Source of the DNA: Flavobacteriaceae bacterium
GTDB lineage: Bacteria; Bacteroidota; Bacteroidia; Flavobacteriales; Flavobacteriaceae
DNA length: 6,036 bases
Reading direction: 5' to 3'
Assembly (NCBI GenBank): GCA_013042825.1
Contig: JABDPL010000086.1
Span: 1-6,036, forward strand
The notes beneath the pieces were generated by a model that was given only the letters and a program-made list of their open reading frames with translations, made no database searches and was not told the origin of the DNA. The translations under genes and the position numbers were made by a program. Positions 5,243 to 6,036 of this stretch are shown here, one piece after another. How positions within the stretch are numbered: position 1 is the stretch's first letter; every line of letters starts with the position of its first letter.

Positions 5243-6036
5243 CTAATAAATCAATCCGGAGCTATGATCCTTTTGAGCTCCTGTAACACTGCTCAAACAA
5301 TTTGATTCATTCCTCAGCCTCAGAACTCCGAGGAAACCAAAGATCAAGGCCTCTTTAAAATCGATCAAATCATTTGATGGCAATACGATATCTGCACTGT
5401 TGCATGCTTTTATCCTCTCTAACAGGAATTGATTATAAGCTCCCCCGCCGGTTACCAGGATATCTCGTTTATTGAGCGGATTCAACTGGGCTGCGATTTG
5501 AGTGGCGATATGTTCGACAAAAGTTCTGAGCTTATCCTCTATCGAGCAATCGTACTTTTGAATGATTGGTACTAGGTGCTGCTCCACCCATTCCATACCC
5601 AGCGATTTTGGTGGTGGAATACTGTAAAACTCAAGACCGTTCAGGTCATTGAGCATGTCCTTATGCACCGATCCCATCCGGGCGATTCTTCCTCTGTCGT
5701 CATAGGCAAGATTCATTTGCCTGGCCAGTTTGTTTAATATGGAATTAACCGGACAAATATCAAAGGCGATCCGTTTATTATCCCGTTCAAATGACACATT
5801 GGAGAACCCCCCGAGGTTCAGGCAGATATCATGGTCCCCAAACAACAATCGGTCACCAATTGGAACAAGTGGCGCGCCCTGTCCGCCAAGTTTTACATCC
5901 TGTGTCCGGAAGTCACAGACTACACGGCAATTAAACAATTCTGCTATTTTGGGAAGATTTCCAATTTGCAGTGTAATCCCCTGTTCCGGCTGATGAAAAA
6001 TCGTATGGCCGTGTGAACATATGGCATCGATATCCC
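5243..6036 (-). CDS. anmK: Anhydro-N-acetylmuramic acid kinase (5'-truncated by window)
   Basis: The reading frame is open to the right edge, so the N-terminal part, probably around 90 residues, is outside. 263 codons are visible, beginning DIDAICSHGHTIFHQPEQGI; the TTG at 5938 lies inside the gene and is not a start. AnmK phosphorylates and hydrolyses 1,6-anhydro-MurNAc to MurNAc-6-phosphate with ATP, in the cytosol, for peptidoglycan recycling. Motifs in visible numbering: DFRTQD (41-46) followed by GGQGAPL (50-56), containing the probable catalytic aspartate D46; NLGGFSN (73-79); DICPVN (92-97); TGGGAYN (195-201), an ATP-binding glycine turn; and EAL (228-230). The C-terminus is complete, with NCLSSVTGA (245-253), followed by stop TAG. 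The sequence fits the sugar-kinase/actin-like ATPase fold. It is the gene furthest upstream in the visible same-strand run; whether it shares a transcript with nhaD is unclear. Confidence 0.95.
   Translation of the reverse strand, partial: DIDAICSHGHTIFHQPEQGITLQIGNLPKIAELFNCRVVCDFRTQDVKLGGQGAPLVPIGDRLLFGDHDICLNLGGFSNVSFERDNKRIAFDICPVNSILNKLARQMNLAYDDRGRIARMGSVHKDMLNDLNGLEFYSIPPPKSLGMEWVEQHLVPIIQKYDCSIEDKLRTFVEHIATQIAAQLNPLNKRDILVTGGGAYNQFLLERIKACNSADIVLPSNDLIDFKEALIFGFLGVLRLRNESNCLSSVTGAQKDHSSGLIY

Noticed and set aside
5936..5938. TTG as the start codon of anmK
   Set aside because: Conserved AnmK sequence (CSHGHTIFH, TLQIGN) continues in frame upstream of it to the window edge, so the TTG encodes an internal leucine.

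Overview
The window comes from the chromosome of a Bacteroidetes bacterium, most likely a Flavobacteriaceae member. This rests on three things. Promoter-like TAnnTTTG elements stand before the tRNA and nhaD, and in the tRNA case a TTTG lies exactly 19 bases further upstream. Gene starts have no Shine-Dalgarno sequence but AT-rich leaders. The proteins themselves (AnmK, NhaD, an ExbB/ExbD/TonB set and FolC) resemble flavobacterial families as I remember them. Every gene lies on the minus strand, so transcription runs from high to low coordinates.

Layout in transcription order. A 5'-truncated anmK (anhydro-MurNAc kinase, cell-wall recycling) runs in from the right edge and ends at 5243. After 92 bases with a TATATTTG element comes nhaD (Na+/H+ antiporter, 5150-3756). 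After a further 57 bases comes a tightly packed block: exbB (3698-2994), exbD (2990-2598), a TonB/TolA-like energy transducer (2595-1747) and folC (1745-513), with only 1 to 3 bases between consecutive genes. A well-formed promoter just after folC drives a tRNA with anticodon UGC (463-389), which ends in a strong intrinsic terminator (347-378). The left 350 bases hold no gene. They contain two near-identical 55-bp direct repeats, each carrying a perfect 8-bp palindrome, then a third related but different palindromic unit, a short tRNA-3'-end-like sequence and several small hairpins.

How the genes fit together: ExbB and ExbD form the inner-membrane proton-driven motor, and the TonB/TolA-like protein carries its energy across the periplasm to the outer membrane. 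NhaD works on the same membrane ion gradients. FolC (folate synthesis) is translationally packed with the motor genes without an obvious functional link. AnmK returns peptidoglycan fragments to the cell.

I found no convincing undescribed system. The points most worth a second look are the UGC-anticodon tRNA that lacks the G3:U70 alanine identity pair, the mixed palindromic repeat cluster at the left edge, the TolA-like character of the energy transducer, and the histidine-rich loop in NhaD.
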